Assembly (NCBI GenBank): GCA_021307315.1
Contig: JAJSPD010000021.1
Coordinates: forward strand, 434,001-498,000
Reading direction: 5' to 3'
From: Bisporella sp. PMI_857
Lineage: Eukaryota > Ascomycota > Leotiomycetes > Helotiales > Helotiaceae
Length of the DNA: 64,000 nucleotides
The position numbers were made by a program, and so were the translations under genes. Under the pieces are notes generated by a model. It saw only the letters and a program-made list of their open reading frames with translations, ran no database searches and had not been told where the DNA came from. Positions within the stretch are counted from its first letter, which is position 1. Every line of letters begins with the position of its first letter. Below are positions 58,309-64,000 of the stretch, piece by piece.

Positions 58309-59965
58309 ATGAGTAACAAACTTGTTTGCAGCACTTGTAAGCATTTCAACACGCCAATTTCTACACTTCCGAACATGGTACACAAACATATACCAAAATA
58401 TGTGTTCGCCTCCATTGCGGTGGCTCTCGGCGGGTTGCTAAATGGCTACGACACTGGGGCTATAGGAGCAATCACTACCATGAGTCAGTGGGAAGAAGTC
58501 GTCGGCAAACTTTCGCCATCCTTAATTGGTTCCACTGTATCTATCATCATGCTCGCTGGTGCAATACCTTCGGTTTTCGCGGGTAACCTGGCGGACAAAC
58601 ACGGCCGCATCAAGGTCATCTTAGCAGGGGCTATCATTTTTGGGATCGGAGCTATTGTCCAGGGTAGCTCAATGAGCCTACCTCAATTTCTGGTTGGTAG
58701 AGCATTCAGCGGTCTTGGTGAAGGCGTGTATCTCAGCACTATGGCAGTCTACATCTGCGAGATCGCTCCCATGAAGTATCGGGGCGTTCTCGCTGGCTTG
58801 CCGCAATTCGCTGCCACTGCTGGAGTATGCTTTGGATACTTCACATGTTATGGAACGGTCGGCTTTCCATCGAGCATTGCCTGGCGAATGCCGTATTTAA
58901 TCCAGGGCATCGTCACTACTATGCTTATTGCGAGCTGTCTAGTCTTGCCCGATTCGCCCAGGTGGCTGATGCTGCAGGGGAAGAGGGAGGAAGCACTTCA
59001 AGCTCTCACCCGTCTCGACTTTTCTCTTGATGAGGCGAATCGAGATTTCATGGGGACTTCCGAACAGCAGACAAGTCTATCGCTGTGGCAGAACATAACT
59101 ATCCTATTCAGGAGGGGCTATCGGGCGAGAACCATCTTGGCTTTATTTGTGCTTGGTATGGTCCAGCTTTCTGGTATTGATGGCGTTCTATATGTAAGAT
59201 ATTATGTGTACTAATTTTCAATACCATGCTGATCCGCCATAGTATGCACCAGTGCTGTTCTCCCAAGCCGGGCTGCCCTCGCAGACTGCCTCATTTCTAG
59301 CCTCCGGTCTATCAACCATCTTGATGTTGGCTATATCTATCCCTGCTTTCTTGCTAGCCGATAATTGGGGGCGACGCACCTCAGCCTTAACCGGCGGCTT
59401 CCTGCTCGCTGGTTGCATGTTATTGATAGGAAGTCTATACGCCTCCAACGCGGTCCATCCTTACGGAATTGCCAGATGGGTAGTTATAATTTCCGTCTTC
59501 ATCTTCGGCCTAGCCTATTGTGCAACATGGGGCATTGTTGGCAAGATTTATGCAACCGAGATCCAGCCTTCCAATACCCGCGCCGCTGCAAACTGTATAG
59601 CGCAGGGATTGGGCTTTTTCACAAACTGGCTCGTGGCTATTCTTACCCCTATACTACTCGACAAGTCTGCTTTTGGCGCTTACTTCCTCTTTGGCGGCCT
59701 GGCGCTAGGTACGACTGCTGTTCTGGCGGAGTACATGCCCGAGACTCGCGGCCGCTCTCTCGAAAATATTCAAGAGGCTTTTTCCCGGCCGGGCATCAAA
59801 AACGTTGCCAGCAATTTGAGAAGAAGGATAACGCGACAACTCAACCCGGCACTGGTTAACTCTTTAGGAATGGATACTTTTGGTGCTGCCACACCAGCAG
59901 CCGCAAATTCTTCAGCTGATGCTTTATCGACGGGTTTGAGGGTTGGCGTTGCGGCAGGCTTATGA
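58309..59965 (+). CDS. MFS sugar/polyol transporter
   Basis: 535-residue 12-TM transporter of the sugar-porter family. Exon 1 58309-59193, intron 59194-59242 (GTAAGA..CATAG, 49 nt), exon 2 59243-59965, TGA end. Signatures: LNGYDTGAIGA (TM1), GNLADKHGR (G-x-x-x-D-[KR]-x-GR), GLGEGVYLSTMAVYICEIAP, LPDSPRWLM (PESPR type), QLSGIDGVLYYAPVLF across the intron, and MPETRGRSLENIQE at the end. The first ATG is at 58309; a second in frame at 58375 (MVHKHIPKY) matches the usual start of such proteins and may be the real one. Sugar-porter members carry hexoses, pentoses, polyols or quinate; the substrate is not predictable. Intact. Confidence 0.92.
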
Positions 59966-60940
59966 GTCGTAAGTAGAAGATACATGCTACCATCTATCAT
60001 ACTCAAATATCATCGAAACCAATGATGCGGCCCAATGTCCACTAGGCACGAGAAATTCCTTACGCATATCCTCTAATTTATGATAATACATGATAAAGAA
60101 GGGTGACGGATTGCATCGAATCCATTGATGAAGACAATAAAATAAGGGTGACAAATTCAATTCTACAAACACTACACTCAGAACCGCCCATTATAGTAAC
60201 CAGATTTTCTCATTCTTTAACTATATTTGCTGAAATGTCACAAAAAAGAAAGAAAGAAAGAAATAGGTGTGTGCAGTGGCCTATTATGTAACTTCTAACA
60301 TACTTTCGCCTGCAGGATGGCAGATAATTTATTCTGACCAGTGATATAGCTGTTGGAAACCCAAAGCTGTGCCCTGCATACTATACTACTCACAATTCTT
60401 GAGTAGTTCAATGTCGAGAAGTTGGGGCCTATAGAATGAAGTCGGAAAAGGTTGGAATTGTTTGATCACGCGAACCTAGTTCCAGCCCTTTTTTTGAGGC
60501 AAGAGACAGGTTCTTGAAGTCATTTACTATATTTTCCATCTGTGTCAGGTCAAGCCTCTAAACAAAGCGGGTAGGTAATCTGGTACTCGATAATGCGAAT
60601 TCCAATTAACTAAGTGTGGAAACGGGTTCGGTCGTGCCTAGTGAAGTTGGTTGTATGGTTACAACGTTGATTATACCACCAGAATACGGACATCTAAAGT
60701 CCCAATTAGACTAGAACTCATAGCTACCATCTCGATCTAAATACATACCGAAAGAACCCCTCGTCCAATTCAAAGAATCTGTCATAGCAGGCCTCTTGAA
60801 TGTTTGCTTCAGAAATGAATGCCTTGGAATCGTTCACTCATTATTCTCGCTCTATTATTTCCCAAATATCCACTAATCAAACACACCCGCAACACTATTA
60901 CCACATCCAATTCAATGCCTCTTAAGATTCCAACCTCCAC
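59966..60940. other. Intergenic
   Basis: Contains a short GAAA repeat (60243-60265). No gene. Confidence 0.4.
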
Positions 60941-63896
60941 CTAAGCCCTTGTCTTACGCATCAACAGTAAAGGCACCTCCTCACCCTTATGCAGGCGTAA
61001 AAAGTGTTTTCGCACATTATCACGTCTCGATGAGTTATATACACACTTCAGGCACTGAATCGTCTTGCATTTCTCATGCACAGTTCTAATATGCCGCCGC
61101 AAGTTCACGCGTGCATCTTTGCCGGTATACAATTTCTTACAATCTGCGTAGTGACAATACACTTGTGGAAGACATGGAAAGTCCCCGCCAGAGCTAGAGG
61201 CAGGGGTTGCGGACAAGTGGTGATTATTGCTAGAGCTGGGGGAGGGATTTGAGAGTCTAATCTTAATTAGTGTCATGGTGGGTGAAAAGGGGGGGGGAGG
61301 GAGCATGCCTTTGTTTCTTTAACGGAGACGAGTCGCTCCCATACCACAAGGTAATAGGATGTTCGGTTTGGGCAATGTTAATTGTAACGAGGTTGACATT
61401 CTCATCATCTTGTTTTTTAAGATTTTGTATTGCCCACTTGAACTCAGTTGCTTCTGTTTTTTTGATGTACGTCATTGAGTAGTCTTCCTGGTCAATAGCA
61501 GAACATGGGTATATATGGTCCCATGTCATTCTATCGGAAGCACATAGGCATCGTTTCAGTGTGCTCGATACCAACGCGATAAATGATGTGTAATCACAAG
61601 CCAGATGCTGAAAGTCTATATCAGCATTATCATTGTGGACATGATGAACAACTCACGCGTCCAGTGGTGATAATATACCCTTCAATCTCTCTCACAGTTT
61701 GAAGTCGCCCAAGTCTAACGAAATTATCTGCCATAAACAGCACTGCATCAATTGACTCATCCGCCTTGCCCAAATCTACTCTAATTGGTGCAAGAACAAG
61801 CTTCGCGGCTCCATCAATGAACTCGTTGACTCCTTGAACGGGCCGAGCGTAGCTATCAATTTCGTGCTTCTTCTGACGAGAGGTGATTCCACAGCCAGAT
61901 AAGTGGAATAGAAGTTCTCCTAGGCTCGTGACAACTACGGCCGTCAGCATGGGTACGTTGGTGCTAAATGGAGAGATTGAAAGAGGAAGAAAGAAAGCAG
62001 AGTGATTAAATACATACACTTGATGAACTCTACTACGACTTGGAACATGATGGTCTCAATAAGACATTCTAGCAGAGACGGAACCGTAGGTACCCCGTCT
62101 ACTATTGGGGGTGACGAGTCTGTCTGGAAAAGCAACTCAGAGTCAGCTACCAAGCAAGAGGAGTTGTCTAATTGATTTGAATTGAGACTGTCAATGAAGT
62201 CATTAGAGGATAATATCCGTGCTCCGTGATCTGGCGGGTGTGTAGTTAAGACGACTTCTGGTGGACCTGTCGTTGACGTAATATCTGGCAGGTGCTTCTC
62301 AAACGTTGTGTCTATGTTATTTTCTAATTGTGGATCATTTAAATTCAAAAAATCTGCGAACATAAAGTCGTCATTCGTACTAGTTTCCTGCAAGAGCCCC
62401 GCGATATAGTCATGCAATCCGTAGTTGTCAGGCTGACTATCTAAGCCGTGGCAGGTGCCTGGATCCTCCAAAGCTGACTGCATACTGTTCTTAAAGTCGT
62501 AGCAGTCTGCAGCCTGCGTTCTTTCGAGGAAGTTAAGGTCCGAGGGTGTAATCATGCCATATGATAACATTGATGATGGAACATAGAGATGCCCAGCCGA
62601 GCCGTTGCAAGTCTGCCCAATATCCATCTTGTCCTGGTGCAGCTCTTGAGTCAGTATCGAAGTGATATCTTTCTTTGAATGTCCTTTGAAGAAGCAAATC
62701 TCAGGCCATAATATTTGGACAGCCTAGTCGTAGATTAGTCTATCCTTTTCTTTCTTGATAGCCAGTCGCCATCGATCAGTGTCAGTCAGAACCTGAACAC
62801 CTTCCATCCTACCATGGTTTTGGAGTAGCTTTGATACAACATAGGACAAACAAGTGAAAGCAAAGATTTCCTTTAAAGATCGAGGCGCTTGGCCATCAAG
62901 CACATCTCCAAAAGTGTTTATGCCTGCATCAAGCATTCCTTTAGGACTACCATACAATCGTCTCAACATTTTAATCCCTCGAGAGCTGTGGCTGCTAGTA
63001 AGTTTAAGGAATTTCATATAGTGAAGTCTAGATGATAAGCGTAGTTCCTGTAGTGTTGCCCATTGAGATTTCTGGGGAAGTTTCTTGGTAGTCATTGGTG
63101 GCTTGTTCATATAAGGCGGAGTCTCCTGTAAAAGAACTTCGGGTGTTGAAGATAGCGACATGCTCTCTCCATACTGCTGCGCCTCACAACTCTCCTCGTC
63201 GTATGCATGCTTCGGGGTTGGTCCATTTACAACGGGATTCGAGTGCTCTTGGGCCAGGTTCGGTATATGAGAACACTCGCTTTGTAGCTCTGGCAAGTCA
63301 CAATCCGTGTCTGAATAGTCAAATGAGATCTCACAGGAGGTGCCGTTGGCCTCAGTTAATGAAGGAAGCGTTGCATCAGGGAAGAGTTCATTCGAGTAAG
63401 GATAACTGAAATCAAAGCTGTGGACGAATGGCGATGGAGTTGAATATACAGGTGATATATCTGACTGCTGAGGACCCGTGTCCAATGACTTTTCGCTACC
63501 ATCGCAAATTGGCGAGGGTAGACTAACGGCGTTACGACGAACCCGACGTAAAGGTGAGCCCACTGACTCCTCGTTATCATTGTAGATTGGTGAGGGAAGA
63601 CTAAAAGAGTTACGTCGACGACGATGTAAGGGTGTCTCGACAGTCGGCTGGTCGAATGTATCCAGGTAGTTAACCCCAGCTTGAAGACCATCTATTTCAC
63701 AGCGAATCCTGTTGGCGCCAAACCTATATCCTTTGACATTGTTCTCTTCAGTTGGCCGTCCCCCGACAGGATAGACGCGGAATGACGCAAATTCAAATGG
63801 ACGAACTTTTGCCGCTGATCTGTAGCAGCTGCAGACAGCGTACTCACATCTCCCACATGTACTGTAAGTACGCAGAAAATGTGCACTTGAAACCAT
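60941..63896 (-). pseudogene. C2H2 zinc-finger regulator, amber codon and C9-tract frameshift
   Basis: Large DNA-binding protein. Exon 1 from about 63896 (MVSSAHFLRTYSTCGRC; earlier exons may lie beyond 64000) to 62020; exon 2 61658-61963; exon 3 60941-61607; introns GTGTAT..TTTAG and GTGAGT..TTCAG keep frame. Two near-identical repeats RRxRRN(S/A)xSLPSPI lie at about 63520-63620. The middle (LQELRLSSRLHYMKFLKLTS, EIFAFTCLSYVVSKLLQNH) is a conserved but unnamed region. The C-terminus has two fingers, YCHYADCKKLYTGKD..RRHIRTVH and QCLKCVYNSSR..VRKHFLRLH. Breaks: TAG 62724-62726 (RLIYD*AVQILWPE; reading continues in frame through 62627), and one base too many in a nine-C run at about 61289-61297 that separates exon 3 from the fingers. 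Both could be sequence errors; as written it is broken. Confidence 0.75.
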
Positions 63897-64000
63897 TGAG
63901 AAATACAGGGGATAGCGATTAAACCCTAGAGCATAGGCAAACCGTGTGATTGGGGCCCCCAAAAATTGGCATTCTCCACGGCGTAGTGAAAAGTGATGAG

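Noticed and set aside
12916..62726. Nuclear stop-codon reassignment of TAG to Glu
   Set aside because: Several intact genes end at TAG, about 5000 intact codons contain none inside, and one interrupted site expects Trp rather than Glu.

Overview
The window is nuclear DNA of a filamentous ascomycete (Pezizomycotina). Genes carry short introns of about 44-110 nt with GT..AG borders, codon use is mixed, and protein types are typical of these fungi: Zn2Cys6 and C2H2 regulators, fungal P450s, 14-TM MFS pumps, a PAS kinase and a GPI-anchored cysteine-rich protein. Leotiomycetes is my best guess, from the flavour of the proteins only; the sequence does not prove it.

Layout. 1-0.7 kb: 5' part of a conserved DENN/LCHN-type gene (minus). 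1.4-11.7 kb: a decayed zone holding a hAT transposase relic, a broken Zn2Cys6 regulator, one apparently intact secreted GPI-type protein (4.7-5.4 kb), a solo LTR with a perfect 5-bp target duplication (7.3 kb), and broken copies of a DapA-family aldolase and a 3-isopropylmalate dehydrogenase. 12-25 kb: P450 (one nonsense codon), intact metallo-beta-lactamase-fold hydrolase, second P450 (several lesions), alpha/beta hydrolase (one nonsense codon and no nucleophile Ser), wrecked MFS pump. 25-37.5 kb: small conserved protein (frameshifted), zincin metallopeptidase (broken), two intact head-to-head carboxylesterases, intact short-chain dehydrogenase, broken homogentisate 1,2-dioxygenase. 37.5-42.1 kb: no recognisable gene. 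42-51 kb: PAS kinase, small membrane protein, HMG-box protein, MFS transporter, all normal-looking. 52.8-55.5 kb: dead MFS pump and truncated Zn2Cys6 regulator. 56.5-60 kb: intact Tyr-phosphatase-like gene and sugar-type MFS transporter. 60.9-64 kb: C2H2 regulator with one in-frame TAG and a C9-tract frameshift; its 5' end may lie outside.

Reading of the whole. Between the conserved DENN gene and the conserved PAS kinase lies a 41-kb accessory block rich in oxidative and hydrolytic genes (P450s, hydrolases, esterases, SDR, homogentisate dioxygenase, exporter, regulator). It looks like one or more catabolic or secondary-metabolite clusters in mid-decay. Surviving intact members are the MBL hydrolase, two esterases, the SDR and the GPI protein. 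Several breaks are single nonsense codons or one-base indels in otherwise well-preserved genes, so the loss is recent, or some breaks are assembly errors (homopolymer tracts are over-represented). All exon borders were worked out by eye from splice signals and frame continuity; no search or RNA evidence was available.
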